64,000 bases of DNA from DATHBD01 sp035296325 (GCA_035296325.1 DATHBD010000037.1:1-64000); one strand, 5' to 3'. Counted from the first letter of the stretch, positions 31,361-40,010 are shown. The notes: generated by a model from the sequence alone, not told the origin. Numbers and translations are program-made.

Positions 31361-32144
31361 TGATGGCGAAGGCCGGGTAGCCCACCACCCGGCTGGGGTC
31401 ACCGGAGGTGTCCGCGGAGGTGTTCAGCGCGAGCTGGGTCGGGGAGCCGCCGTGGCTGCGGGCCCAGGCGAGCAGCCCGCGCAGGGCGTACCGACCGCAC
31501 GCGTCACCCACCCCGATCCGCTCCGGAGCGAGCTCCAGCACCGCCCGTGCGGTCTGCCCGTCCCGCCGCCGCGCCTCGGCATCCGCCAGGTAGTGCGAGA
31601 AGTCGGTGCTGCACAGCAGTACGGTTCCCGGCCCGGCGACCGCCTCGACCACCGCCTGCACCGCCTCCGGGCTGCTCTGACCGGCGCAGATCGGCAGAAT
31701 CGGGGTACGCCGGCGCAGCACCCGCTGCAGGAACGGCACCTGCACCTCGATCGAGTGCTCGGTGGCGTGCGCGGCATCGTCGGCGACGGCGAGGCGGGCC
31801 CGGTGCAGCGAGGCCGATGTTGCGGTGTCGACCGGTACGGTCCCGAGCGGGGTACGCCACCGGTCGGTGGTGGGCACCGCGCAGCCGGCCAGCGGCACCC
31901 GGTGCGCCGGCCCGATCAGCACCACCCGGCGGACGGCCTCGGCATGCCGGCGCAGCCGTGCGTAGACATGCGCGGCGGTCGGGCCGGAGTAGCGGTACCC
32001 GGCGTGCGGCACGACGTACGCCGCAGCCAGCCGGTCGTCGTCGGGCACCGGCACCGCGGCCACCAACCGATCGACCGCCTCCGCCAGCGCCGCCGGGTCG
32101 GCCGGGTAGAACGTCCCGGCCACCGCCGGCTGCCGCGTGCTCAC
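31320..32144 (-). CDS. amrB: AmmeMemoRadiSam system protein B (MEMO-like)
   Basis: A 274-residue MEMO/class III dioxygenase-fold protein: QPAVAGTFYPADPAALA at the start, VVPHAGYRYSGPTAAHVY and LIGPAHR with the two metal-type His, TEHSIEVQVPFLQ, CSTDFSHY and GDACGRYAL with the Cys equivalent to human MEMO1 Cys244. In many prokaryotes the genes for MEMO-like, AMMECR1-like and a radical SAM protein are clustered; the reaction is not known. GTG (32144) overlaps the radical SAM stop as GTGA. The C-terminal ten residues come from a tandem repeat and are unlikely to be functional. Confidence 0.88.
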   Translation of the reverse strand: MSTRQPAVAGTFYPADPAALAEAVDRLVAAVPVPDDDRLAAAYVVPHAGYRYSGPTAAHVYARLRRHAEAVRRVVLIGPAHRVPLAGCAVPTTDRWRTPLGTVPVDTATSASLHRARLAVADDAAHATEHSIEVQVPFLQRVLRRRTPILPICAGQSSPEAVQAVVEAVAGPGTVLLCSTDFSHYLADAEARRRDGQTARAVLELAPERIGVGDACGRYALRGLLAWARSHGGSPTQLALNTSADTSGDPSRVVGYPAFAISLGQPGLGEPGLG

Positions 32145-33292
32145 CGGGCATCCCGGCGGTCGTGCGGCCCGGTCCCCGGACCGCCCGGGTCGCGTACCAC
32201 CACGGGCAGGCGCCGCGAGCCCCAACCGCCGACCGGTCCGTCGAAGCGGCCCGGCAGTTGCGTACCGCAGTGCGTGCACGCTCCGGCGTCGCTCGCGTCG
32301 TACCGCCCGATGACGTACCAGTCGCGGACGATGACGCCGCGGGCGCACCCCGGGCAGATCGTGGTCTGGCCGTCCGGGTCGTGCACGTTGCCGGTGTACA
32401 CGTACCGCAGGCCGTGCTCGAGCGCGATCCGGCGGGCCCGGGCCAGGGTCGCCGGCGGCGTACGCGGCACGTCGCGCATCTTGAAGTCCGGATGGAACGC
32501 GGAGAAGTGCAGCGGCACGTCCGGGCCGAGGTGCTCGGCGAGCCAGGCACACTGCGCGGCGATCTCGGCGTCGGAGTCGTTGTGCCCGGGGATCAGCAAT
32601 GTGGTGATCTCGAACCAGACTTCGGTGGTCGCCAGGTGCTCCAGCGTCTCCAATACCGCGCCGAGCCTGGCGAAGGTGATCTTTTCGTAGAACTGTTCGC
32701 TGAACGCCTTGAGGTCGATGTTGGCCGCGTCCATGTGCCGGTAGAACTCCGCGCGGGGCACCGCGTTCATGTACCCGGCGCTCACCGCCACGGCGCGGAT
32801 GCCCCGCTCGCGACAGGCGTCCGCGACGTCCATCGCGTACTCCATGAAGATCACCGGATCGTTGTACGTGAACGCGACGCTGCGGCAGCCCAACCGCTGC
32901 GCCGTCGCGGCCAGAGCGTCGGGCGACGCGGCCGACGAGAGCGTGTCGGTCTCGCGGGACTTGGAGATGTCCCAGTTCTGGCAGAACCGGCAGCCCAGGT
33001 TGCACCCCGCCGTCCCGAACGACAGCACCGACGAGCCGGGCAGAAAGTGGTTGAGCGGCTTCTTCTCGATCGGGTCGACGCAGAACCCGGACGAGCGCCC
33101 GTAGCTGGCCAGCACGATCTGATCGTCGGTACGCCCCCGGACGAAGCACAGCCCCCGCTGACCCTCGCGCAGCCGGCAGTTGCGCGGGCACACGTCGCAC
33201 TGCACCCGGCCGTCGCCGAGTGCGTGCCAGTGGCTGGTCGGCACCGTGTACGGGTCGTCGAGACTGAGCGGTGCCGCAGGTGCAGTGGACAT
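32141..33292 (-). CDS. amrS: AmmeMemoRadiSam system radical SAM enzyme
   Basis: A 383-residue radical SAM protein. The [4Fe-4S] motif C-x3-C-x2-C is CNLGCRFC at residues 97-104. An N-terminal Cys cluster (CDVCPRNCRL, GLCFVR, residues 32-49) and two C-terminal Cys pairs (CPGC, CTHC) suggest further metal sites. YNDPVIFMEY, KAFSEQFYEKI and HFSAFHPDFKM match pyruvate-formate-lyase-activase-like AmmeMemoRadiSam enzymes. GGGAGG lies 5 bp before the ATG. It is coupled to the MEMO-like gene; I find no AMMECR1-like (AmmA) gene within the window. The substrate is unknown. Confidence 0.9.
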   Translation of the reverse strand: MSTAPAAPLSLDDPYTVPTSHWHALGDGRVQCDVCPRNCRLREGQRGLCFVRGRTDDQIVLASYGRSSGFCVDPIEKKPLNHFLPGSSVLSFGTAGCNLGCRFCQNWDISKSRETDTLSSAASPDALAATAQRLGCRSVAFTYNDPVIFMEYAMDVADACRERGIRAVAVSAGYMNAVPRAEFYRHMDAANIDLKAFSEQFYEKITFARLGAVLETLEHLATTEVWFEITTLLIPGHNDSDAEIAAQCAWLAEHLGPDVPLHFSAFHPDFKMRDVPRTPPATLARARRIALEHGLRYVYTGNVHDPDGQTTICPGCARGVIVRDWYVIGRYDASDAGACTHCGTQLPGRFDGPVGGWGSRRLPVVVRDPGGPGTGPHDRRDAR

Positions 33293-33409
33293 GACGCCTC
33301 CCGGACTCAACGCTATGCCGGGTGCCGGGCACCGTCCACCAGCAGGGAATCTCCCGAATCGTGCGGGGACCCAGCAACTCCACAGCAAGCATGAGTACCC
33401 TGGTTCGCC

Positions 33410-34147
33410 GTGGAGACTGCCGAACACGTGCGCACCGTGAGCGAGACGCTCGCCGTCAACCCACTCGACGTCAGGGAGCTGTTGACGGCCTTCGGCGTAC
33501 TGGGCGTATGGATCATCCTGTTCGCGGAGACGGGGCTGCTCCTGGGCTTCTTCCTGCCGGGCGACTCGCTGCTCTTCGTCGCCGGGGTGGGCGCGTCGTC
33601 GGTGGCCGATCAGGTGATCGGCACCCACCTGTCGCTGCCCGCGCTCCTGATCGGCGCGCCGATCTTCGCGATCGCCGGCGCACAGTTCGGCCACTGGCTC
33701 GGCGCGCGGTACGGCCCCCGCCTCTTCGCCCGGCCCGACTCGCGCCTGTTCAAGCAGGAGTACGTGGACAAGGCCGAGTACTACTTCCAGAAGTTCGGCC
33801 CGGCGAAGGCCGTCGTGCTGGCCCGGTTCATCCCGATCGTGCGCACCTTCCTCAACCCGGTCGCCGGGATGCTCGGCATGCCGCGGCGGCAGTTCCTGCT
33901 GTGGAACGTGGTGGGCGCGATTCTCTGGACCGACGGCATCATCCTCGCCGGGTGGGCGCTGGCGAAGAGCATCATCAACGTCATCCCACCCGAGAAGATC
34001 GACACCTACCTGCTGCCCGCCGTCGTGGTCATCGTCCTGATCTCGGCGATGCCGATCTTCATCGAGGCCTGGCGCGAGCGCCGCGACCGCCGCCGCCTGC
34101 GCGCCGAGGCCACCCTGCCGGCCACCATCCCGACCGACGCCGACTAG
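33410..34147 (+). CDS. DedA-family membrane protein
   Basis: A 245-residue protein with the DedA/SNARE-associated fold: LFAETGLLLGFFLPGDSLLF near residue 40 (the conserved E and G-x3-P-G-D), GAQFGHWLGARYG, FQKFGPAKAVVLARFIPIVRTFLNPVAG with the conserved R/P, then two C-terminal helices. DedA proteins are implicated in lipid-carrier (undecaprenyl phosphate) recycling and membrane homeostasis. The GTG at 33410 is 117 bp from the divergent radical SAM gene. The C-terminal tail is Arg-rich (RERRDRRRLR). Confidence 0.9.
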   Translation: METAEHVRTVSETLAVNPLDVRELLTAFGVLGVWIILFAETGLLLGFFLPGDSLLFVAGVGASSVADQVIGTHLSLPALLIGAPIFAIAGAQFGHWLGARYGPRLFARPDSRLFKQEYVDKAEYYFQKFGPAKAVVLARFIPIVRTFLNPVAGMLGMPRRQFLLWNVVGAILWTDGIILAGWALAKSIINVIPPEKIDTYLLPAVVVIVLISAMPIFIEAWRERRDRRRLRAEATLPATIPTDAD

Positions 34148-34318
34148 TCCACGACCGCAGGCCCTCCCGCAGGCCCTCCCGCAGCGGCCGAGGGCTCCCG
34201 AGGTCCCGGCCCACCGACGATCGCCCCCCTTCGCCGGCCGCCGACCCGGCCCACGCCCGACGGCCCGCGCCCGACGCCCGCGCCCGACGGCCCGCGCCCG
34301 ACGGCCCGCGATTGGTCA

Positions 34319-34412
34319 CATGTGGCTGAGGCACGTAATGGCGCGCGAATTCGGTGCTTCGCGTGCATATCGTCGAGTGGCCACGCACGGGTCGGGCGTG
34401 TCGCGCCGCAGG
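34319..34412 (-). repeat. Dispersed intergenic repeat, copy C
   Basis: Reads on the plus strand ATGTGGCTGAGGCACGTAATGG, GAATTCGGTGCTTCGCG, GTGGCCACGCACGGGTCGGGCGTGTCGCG, the reverse complement of copies A and B. The central CGCGAA/TTCGCG arms pair around an 8-base loop. Confidence 0.87.
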
Positions 34413-34459
34413 CCTTCGCTCCGCCGTCCACCTCCGCGGGCCGCCGTCCGCGACTCGTC

Positions 34460-34553
34460 ATATGTGGCTGAGGCACGTAATGGCGCGCGAATTCGGTGCT
34501 TCGCGCGCATGTCGTCGAGTGGCCACGCGCGGGTCGGGCGTGTCGCGCCGCAA
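34460..34553 (-). repeat. Dispersed intergenic repeat, copy D
   Basis: Almost identical to copy C and 141 bp from it in the same orientation. Its central hairpin is the longest of the family: nine perfect pairs (GCGCGCGAA with TTCGCGCGC) around GCACCGAA. Confidence 0.88.
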
Positions 34554-34640
34554 GGCCTTCCCTCCGCCGTCGGCTCCGCCGTCCGCGGGCGGTGGTCAGG
34601 GGCGGCGGTCCGGCGGGCGGCGGTCAGGAGGTGGTGGTGG

Positions 34641-36464
34641 TCAGGGGCGGAGCAGGGCCTGCAGGTAGCTGTCGGTGAGCGTGGCCAGGTCGGGGACCGC
34701 GGTCGCCGTGCCATCGACGTTTCCAGCGATGCTCTCCAGGTCGGCCATGTTGGCGTCCGGGCCGATGCCGAGCAGGACGAGCCGGACCGGCCTCGCCGGA
34801 TCCCCGGCCTTCCGCAACTCCTCGCGGAGCTGATCGGCGGTCAGGCCCGACTTGGCGGTGTTGGCTCCGTCGGTGAGCACCACGACCGTGTTGGATCGGC
34901 CGGGCTGGTACGAGTCGCGCATGGTCTGGTACGCGCTGAGCACGGCGTCGTAGAGGCCGCACGTGTCCGCCGCGCCGACCGCAGCCCCATTCACCGCCGT
35001 CGTCACCTTCGCCCGGTGCCCGGCGCCGAGCGGCGCCATCGGCGCCAACTCCCGGCTGGTCGCCCCGAAGCCCCACACGCCCGACTCACTGGCGTCGTCG
35101 AGCAGCGCGAGGCCGGCAAGCACAGCCTTGCGGCCCGACTCGATCCGGGTGGCGCTGCCGCCGCCGGGTAGCTTCGCGGACTGCTTCATCGACGAGGTGA
35201 CGTCGATGAGTGAGAGCACCCGGGAGGGCGCCTTGGCCGCCGCCCAGTACCCGAGCACCTGCTCGACCTGACCGATTTCCTTGACCGGATTCGGCTGGAC
35301 CGGATCAAGGGTGATCCCGTGCCCGGCCTGGAAGTCCGCACTCGGTGCGCCGTTCGGGGCGCGGAACCCCTCCCTGGACAGGATGTTGCGGTACTCGCCG
35401 CTGGTCAACGCCGTCCGGAAGCGCTCGGCCGCGCGGGTGACGTCCGGGTTCTGACCGGACACCACCGCGAGCGGGTAGTCCAGCGTCAGTGGCTGCTCCA
35501 ACTGCGTGGCGTGGACCACCCCCTGCGTGCCTTCGGTGCCGGCGCGAACCACCGCCTGCTCCGTGGCCGGGACAATGACCTTGTCTTTGATCCCCTTGAG
35601 CGCGTCTGTCGCGCTGGGCGCCACCCGCACCGACCGGTATGCCCCGACAACCGCGCCGGTCTTGTCGGCGTCGGTCCCGAGGGCGTTGCGGACGAGGATG
35701 GCCCCGGCGAGCGCCGCGCCGTTGCGGGTGGGATCTGCCGAGTCGAAGGTGACGCCCTCCTTGCCGATCCTCTTGACCAGCGCGGTCAGGTCGGGCCCGG
35801 CCAGCCGCGGCTTGCCGGCGAGGGTACTGCTGGCGAACTCCTCGGTCATCGCGAGCACCACTGGGGTCAGCGCGATCGAGGGGGTGTTGACGTCGAGCGC
35901 CGCCGGGGCGATCGCCCGGATCCGGGCGATCCAGGCGACGGAGTCCGGGATCCATACCGCCGGCACGCCGCCCTCGGCCCCGGTCGACTGCGGGCTGCGT
36001 CCGGAGCGGCGCGGCGGCGCACCCTGGCCCTCGACGACGGACTGCTTGCCCTGGTCCGATGCGGCGGCGTCGGGCGGCAGCGCACCCGGGGTCGACGATG
36101 CCGGCGCGGCCGGAGATCCCGGTAGCCGCAGGCCGGCGCCCTCGGCGATGGCGCCGGCGACGTCGGCGGGCCCCGCGGAGCGGACGTCGACCCGGACGCA
36201 CTGACCGTTGACCTTGGGGTTGGTCCCGGCCCAGCGGGTCGCGACGCCCTCGACGGCGGTGTGGATGTCCGGCGCGACGGCCACGGTGAGCGTGATGCCG
36301 GCGTTGCACCCTTTCGCCTTGTTGCTGTCCGACGCGAAAGCGCGCACCGCGACGGCACTTACCGCTAGGACGGCGATGACCGCCGCGATGGCGACCGGGG
36401 TGCGCAGGGCCCGCCGACGGCTCTCGCCGCGGGTCCGCCGCTGGTCCTGCTGCCGCTGCGCCAC
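34641..36464 (-). CDS. Substrate-binding and VWA domain protein, membrane anchored
   Basis: A 607-residue extracytoplasmic protein. A single N-terminal helix (VAIAAVIAVLAVSAVAVRAF, about 25-45) follows a basic tail and anchors or exports it. Residues about 50-400 resemble a type 2 periplasmic substrate-binding domain (GITLTVAVAPDIHTAVEG, VWIPDSVAWI, LDYPLAVVSG). The last 200 residues are a von Willebrand A domain with a MIDAS-like site: LIDVTSSMKQSA, the Thr of GAADTCGLYDA and VLTDGAN. Such fusions occur widely in actinobacteria, and their ligand is unknown. A VWA domain implies metal-dependent protein contact at the cell surface. GTG at 36464 has GGAGG upstream. Confidence 0.83.
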   Translation of the reverse strand: MAQRQQDQRRTRGESRRRALRTPVAIAAVIAVLAVSAVAVRAFASDSNKAKGCNAGITLTVAVAPDIHTAVEGVATRWAGTNPKVNGQCVRVDVRSAGPADVAGAIAEGAGLRLPGSPAAPASSTPGALPPDAAASDQGKQSVVEGQGAPPRRSGRSPQSTGAEGGVPAVWIPDSVAWIARIRAIAPAALDVNTPSIALTPVVLAMTEEFASSTLAGKPRLAGPDLTALVKRIGKEGVTFDSADPTRNGAALAGAILVRNALGTDADKTGAVVGAYRSVRVAPSATDALKGIKDKVIVPATEQAVVRAGTEGTQGVVHATQLEQPLTLDYPLAVVSGQNPDVTRAAERFRTALTSGEYRNILSREGFRAPNGAPSADFQAGHGITLDPVQPNPVKEIGQVEQVLGYWAAAKAPSRVLSLIDVTSSMKQSAKLPGGGSATRIESGRKAVLAGLALLDDASESGVWGFGATSRELAPMAPLGAGHRAKVTTAVNGAAVGAADTCGLYDAVLSAYQTMRDSYQPGRSNTVVVLTDGANTAKSGLTADQLREELRKAGDPARPVRLVLLGIGPDANMADLESIAGNVDGTATAVPDLATLTDSYLQALLRP

Positions 36465-36496
36465 CGCACCTCCTCCGCGCCCGCACTCGTCCGCCC

Positions 36497-36515
36497 GGCT
36501 GGTAAAACCCCAGCC
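36497..36515 (-). terminator. Small hairpin after class II aldolase gene
   Basis: GGCTGG and CCAGCC pair over 6 bp with a 7-base loop. On the minus strand it follows the class II aldolase stop by about 50 bp and contains a TTTT run in the loop. Weak evidence. Confidence 0.4.
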
Positions 36516-36561
36516 AGTAGCGCCAAGCGTAGGCGCAGCCGGCCCAACCGCAAGTCTTGGT

Positions 36562-37230
36562 TCACACGGTGGAATTGAAGTCGCCCAATGCCGAAAACAT
36601 TTCAGCAGGGCATTCGGGGAGCGTCCGGCCGAGGACGAGGGCCCGATAGGTCATCGTCGCCGCCTCTTCGAGGTACAGCGCCCGCTTGTGTGCAAGTTCC
36701 ACGGTTTCGGCCAGGATCGAGCACCCGTGCCGGGAAAGGATCACGCAGTTCGTTCCATTGGCGGCCGCCACTGCGGCCACCTCGCCGAGCTCGGCGGTGC
36801 CGGGGAGCCGGAACGGCGCCGTGACGACGCGCCGGAGGTAGTAGGCATGATCGGTCGTGGCGAGCCGCACGGGCTCGCCCAGCGCATCCAGCAGCAGGAC
36901 CGTCTGCGGATGCAGGTGCACGATCACGTTGACGTCGGGCCGGGCCCGGTAGGTCGCGAGGTGCAGCGCCAACTCACTGGTCGGCGGCAGTTCCGTGCCA
37001 TGCAACGGGGCGGTGGCATTCACCACCGCCCCGTCAGCAAGACGCACACGTACGAAGGATGAACGAGCGAGCCGGTCCAGCCACGTACCGGACGCGGTGA
37101 CCCAGCACTCGTCGGAATCGGGTTGCCGCGCAGACAGGTTTCCGCCAGAGCCCACCACGAGACCGCTCGTGACGACCGCATGGCCGAGTGCGGCCAGGAG
37201 ATCGCGAAGATCAGCAGCGGTGGTACTCAC
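36562..37230 (-). CDS. Class II aldolase/adducin-family protein
   Basis: A 222-residue protein of the fuculose-phosphate aldolase/ribulose-phosphate epimerase fold. It has SGLVVGSGGNLSARQP, ELPPTSELALHLATYRARPD with the catalytic-type Glu, NVIVHLHPQTVLLLD with the zinc His pair and LSRHGCSILAETVELAHKRAL. This is the complete metal site of the family, so it may cleave or epimerise a phosphorylated sugar; the substrate is unknown. GTG start, 18 bp after an ArsR regulator and downstream of pyrE, all on the same strand, suggesting an operon under ArsR control. Confidence 0.83.
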   Translation of the reverse strand: MSTTAADLRDLLAALGHAVVTSGLVVGSGGNLSARQPDSDECWVTASGTWLDRLARSSFVRVRLADGAVVNATAPLHGTELPPTSELALHLATYRARPDVNVIVHLHPQTVLLLDALGEPVRLATTDHAYYLRRVVTAPFRLPGTAELGEVAAVAAANGTNCVILSRHGCSILAETVELAHKRALYLEEAATMTYRALVLGRTLPECPAEMFSALGDFNSTV

Positions 37231-37248
37231 CTGAACAGCGCGGCTGCC

Positions 37249-37629
37249 CTACCGAGCAGCCTTCTTGGTGGCCCGCTTGCGAGGCGGGGTCAACAGGTCC
37301 GCGATCGTCCCGATGGAACTCGGCAGGAGACGATAGAAGGCCCAGACACCCCGCTTCTCGCGTTCCAGCAGACCCGCCTCGGTGAGGATCCGGAGATGGT
37401 GACTTACGGTCGGCTGGGACAGGCCCAGCGGGGCGGTGAGGTCGCAAACACACGCCTCACCATCAGGTGCCGACTGGATCAGGCTGAGGAGCCGAAGGCG
37501 AGCCGGATCGGCTAGCGCCTTCAGCACCCCCGCCAGACGCTCCGCGTCGGCACGGTCGATTGGCTCGCCGGCAAGCGGCGAGATCTGGGGCATCGTCTGT
37601 TCAGCAAGCGCAGTTCCCACGATTTCCAT
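37249..37629 (-). CDS. ArsR/SmtB-family winged-helix regulator
   Basis: A 126-residue repressor-type protein. Its core LAGVLKALADPARLRLLSLIQS, the motif EACVCDLTAPLGLSQPTVSHHLRIL (helix-turn-helix with a Cys-Val-Cys in the metal-binding position of ArsR helix alpha-3) and LEREKRGVWAFYRL (wing) match ArsR proteins that release DNA on binding arsenite or another thiophilic metal. The C-terminus is Lys/Arg-rich. The ATG at 37629 is chosen over the longer open frame to 37683, which would overlap the putative operator; its ribosome-binding site is very close. No arsenic-resistance gene is near; neighbours are pyrE and a class II aldolase. Confidence 0.82.
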   Translation of the reverse strand: MEIVGTALAEQTMPQISPLAGEPIDRADAERLAGVLKALADPARLRLLSLIQSAPDGEACVCDLTAPLGLSQPTVSHHLRILTEAGLLEREKRGVWAFYRLLPSSIGTIADLLTPPRKRATKKAAR

Positions 37630-37646
37630 CCTTCCACGCAGCACTA

Positions 37647-37680
37647 TCGACTCGGATGCATATCTGCAGGTCCGAATCGA
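37647..37680. promoter_or_regulatory. Possible ArsR operator, imperfect palindrome
   Basis: TCGACTCGGA (37647-37656) and TCCGAATCGA (37671-37680) match in 9 of 10 positions as inverted arms, separated by 14 bp that include ATGCAT. It lies just upstream of the ArsR start, where autoregulation is expected. Confidence 0.4.
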
Positions 37681-37687
37681 CAATTTT

Positions 37688-38227
37688 TCAGGCCTCTCGG
37701 CCGAGCTCAGCGAGCGAGTACGCCGACCGATAGGTCAGACCATCGGCACGGACCGCCATTTCCGCACCTCGATCGACGATAACCGCAACACCTACCACTT
37801 CGGCACCGACCTCCCGTAATGCCTGCACAGCTGTGAGCACACTTCCCCCGGTAGTGGACGTGTCCTCAACCGCGAGCACCCGACGTCCCGCCACGTCAGG
37901 GCCCTCGATCCGCCGTTGCAGGCCGTGAGCCTTGTCTTCCTTACGCACGACGAACGCGTCCAGCGCCCGTCCCCGTGCCGCCGCGGCGTGCAACATCGCT
38001 GTCGCCACCGGGTCAGCACCGAGCGTAAGCCCTCCAACTGCATCGAACTCCCAGTCTGCGGTCAGGTCCAGCATGACCTGCCCCACAAGTGGTCCGCCCG
38101 CATGATGCAGTGTGAGCCGGCGAAGGTCGATATACCAGTCCGCTACCCGACCAGACGACAGCGTCACACTGCCCTCGACGACCGCAAGGTCTTTGATCAG
38201 TTTGAGGAGGTCATCCCGCTCCGCCAT
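37688..38227 (-). CDS. pyrE: Orotate phosphoribosyltransferase
   Basis: A 179-residue type I phosphoribosyltransferase of pyrimidine synthesis: orotate + PRPP gives OMP. The PRPP-binding loop is RRVLAVEDTSTTGGSVL, the substrate region is VTLSSGRVADWYIDLRRL and VVRKEDKAHG is the flexible Lys loop. Length is typical of actinobacterial PyrE. The ATG at 38227 lacks a good Shine-Dalgarno, so the mRNA may be nearly leaderless. The ArsR gene starts 58 bp downstream on the same strand. Confidence 0.93.
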   Translation of the reverse strand: MAERDDLLKLIKDLAVVEGSVTLSSGRVADWYIDLRRLTLHHAGGPLVGQVMLDLTADWEFDAVGGLTLGADPVATAMLHAAAARGRALDAFVVRKEDKAHGLQRRIEGPDVAGRRVLAVEDTSTTGGSVLTAVQALREVGAEVVGVAVIVDRGAEMAVRADGLTYRSAYSLAELGREA

Positions 38228-38334
38228 GACTGAAGCGTACCGATCAATCGGCCAGCTGATATCGATGACGCGGAAAGTACTGGCCTACAGGAGTAGGTTA
38301 CCGGTCACATTCCCCTGATGGTGGTCACTCGGAC

Positions 38335-39186
38335 CTAGCCCGCGCCGCCGCCGGACGGCCGTTTCGGCGGACCCGCGTCGCCGTCCGCCGTGCCGGCGGG
38401 CAGTGGCCCGGCGGGCGGCCCGGCCTTCGGACTGCCGGCCACCCGGGCGGTCCACGACCGCGGCAGGTAGCGCATCCCCGCCACAGCAAGCTTGTACTGC
38501 CAGCCCGGCACACTTATCGACCGACCGGCACGGAGATCGCGCAGGCCGTCCCGGGCCACCCGATCCGCGTCCAGCCACAGCCATTCCGGCAGCTCAGACA
38601 TGTCGATGTTGGCTCGGGCGTGGAACTCGGTGTGGGTGTAGCCCGGGCACAACGCCAGCACCCGGACCCCGGACGGGCGCACCGAGCGGTCGATCGACTC
38701 GCTGAAGCTGGTGACCCAGGCCTTGCTGGCCGGGTACGTCGATCCGGGTCGTACCGACCACCCGGAGACGGAGGACACATTGATCACCCCGCCGTGGCCG
38801 CGTGCCATCATCGGCGGGACGGCCGCGTGGGTGAGTCGCATCACCGCGTGAACATTCAGCCTCAGGAGTCTTTCCTGATCAGCCACGGTGCTTTGGACAA
38901 ACGATCGGTTCAGCGAAATACCCGCACTATTCACCAGAATGTCGACCGGCCGGGCCGGGTCGCTTAGCCGCGCCGTGACCTGGTCGCAGCCGGTCTCGGT
39001 GCTCAGATCGGCGGGCCGGACCTCCGCCGACACGTCATACCGGGTCTGGAACTCGGCGGCCATCCGGGCGAGGCGTTCGGCGTCCCGGGAGACCAGGACG
39101 AGGTCGTACCCCTCGGTGGCCAGCCCACGCGCGAACGCCGCGCCGATGCCGGCGGTGGCTCCGGTGATCAAGGCGGTGCCCGGCAC
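38335..39186 (-). CDS. Short-chain dehydrogenase/reductase
   Basis: A 283-residue SDR. Cofactor motif TGATAGIGAAFARGLA, NSAGIS (NAG-type), the catalytic Ser in VSSVSGW and the YPASK Tyr/Lys pair are present. The TGATAGIG spacing and the Arg after strand 2 (SRDAERL) suggest NADP(H). A C-terminal extension after WTARVAG is Gly/Pro-rich and low complexity. GTG at 39186 follows GGAGGGG. Substrate is unknown; the LPEWLWLDADRVARDGL region resembles the dehydrogenases annotated as YqjQ/DltE-like. Confidence 0.85.
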   Translation of the reverse strand: MPGTALITGATAGIGAAFARGLATEGYDLVLVSRDAERLARMAAEFQTRYDVSAEVRPADLSTETGCDQVTARLSDPARPVDILVNSAGISLNRSFVQSTVADQERLLRLNVHAVMRLTHAAVPPMMARGHGGVINVSSVSGWSVRPGSTYPASKAWVTSFSESIDRSVRPSGVRVLALCPGYTHTEFHARANIDMSELPEWLWLDADRVARDGLRDLRAGRSISVPGWQYKLAVAGMRYLPRSWTARVAGSPKAGPPAGPLPAGTADGDAGPPKRPSGGGAG

Positions 39187-39210
39187 GACGTACCCCTCCC
39201 CGGGAAACAG

Positions 39211-39250
39211 ACGATCCCCGAGACCACCGTAGGCGGTCGTCGGGGATCGT
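39211..39250 (-). terminator. Hairpin between membrane-protein gene and SDR
   Basis: ACGATCCCCGA (39211-39221) pairs perfectly with 39240-39250, and GACC/GGTC pairs inside with small mismatches. It lies 38 bp past the stop of the upstream minus-strand gene and 25 bp before the SDR start, so it probably separates the two units. Confidence 0.75.
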
Positions 39251-39287
39251 GTGTGTCCGGGCAGTCAGCCGACGGAGCGAAAGTTTC

Positions 39288-39932
39288 TCAGAATGCCGGC
39301 CCGTGCGGCGGTTGCCCCGGCTGCCCCGGCTGCCCCGGCGGCGGCGGCACCGGTGGCTCCCACTGCTGCTCCGGCGCGCGCTTGGCGAAGTAGGCGTTGG
39401 CTGCCGGCAGGGCGAGCAGAATCAGCGCGGCGAGGATCGAGAGCATGGTCAGGATGCCGAGCGCCATACTCGTCGGCGTCAACCAGGAGGGCAGCTCACG
39501 CGTCACCGTTTCCTGGATCTCCGCCTGGGTCGGGCCGCCCTCGGTGGCGGGCCCGCCGAAGCTGCTCCCCGCCGCGTTGAGCGCGTACGACCCGCCGAAG
39601 CAGCAGAGGGTGAGGCCGCCGAAGACCCAGGTGATGATCCGGGCGACGTTGTTGCCGCGGGCATCGAGCGTGGCGAGGACCGCCAGGATCGCGGCGATCA
39701 CGAGGGAGAAGATCGCCAGACCGATGATGAAGCCCACCGCGGCGCCGGCGGCGCCGGCGGAGGCCGTCCCCTCGAACGCCTTTTCGTAGGCGCGCCGCTG
39801 CGCGCCGGAGGTCGCGATCGAGAGGATGGCGCTGATCACCAGCAGCGCGGCCGCCAGGTACAGCAGCGAAACCGCGATCTTGACGACCCCGGGCCTGGTC
39901 CGGGGGGTCTCGGGCGAGACAGGGTTGGCCAT
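39288..39932 (-). CDS. Four-helix membrane protein, unknown
   Basis: A 214-residue protein with four hydrophobic segments (IAVSLLYLAAALLVISAILS, VGFIIGLAIFSLVIAAILAV, IITWVFGGLTLCCFGGSYAL, MALGILTMLSILAALILLAL), an external loop between helices 3 and 4 and a Pro/Gly-rich cytoplasmic tail (PPVPPPPGQPGQPGQPP). Proteins of this plan are common in actinomycetes and have no assigned role. ATG at 39932 with GGAGGG upstream. Confidence 0.75.
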   Translation of the reverse strand: MANPVSPETPRTRPGVVKIAVSLLYLAAALLVISAILSIATSGAQRRAYEKAFEGTASAGAAGAAVGFIIGLAIFSLVIAAILAVLATLDARGNNVARIITWVFGGLTLCCFGGSYALNAAGSSFGGPATEGGPTQAEIQETVTRELPSWLTPTSMALGILTMLSILAALILLALPAANAYFAKRAPEQQWEPPVPPPPGQPGQPGQPPHGPAF

Positions 39933-40010
39933 GGGTGTTCCCTCCAGAAGTTTGTCGCGATCACCGTAGCCAGGGTTGTCCAGGTTCGCGACCCCGCGAG
40001 GGGATCCGGC

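Larger units (their letters stand above)
34148..34640. other. Intergenic region with two dispersed repeats
   Basis: A 493-bp gap between the convergent DedA and VWA genes. It contains two copies of the dispersed repeat on the minus strand, Pro/Arg-type CGCCCGACG micro-repeats (34256-34310) and no credible gene. Confidence 0.75.
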
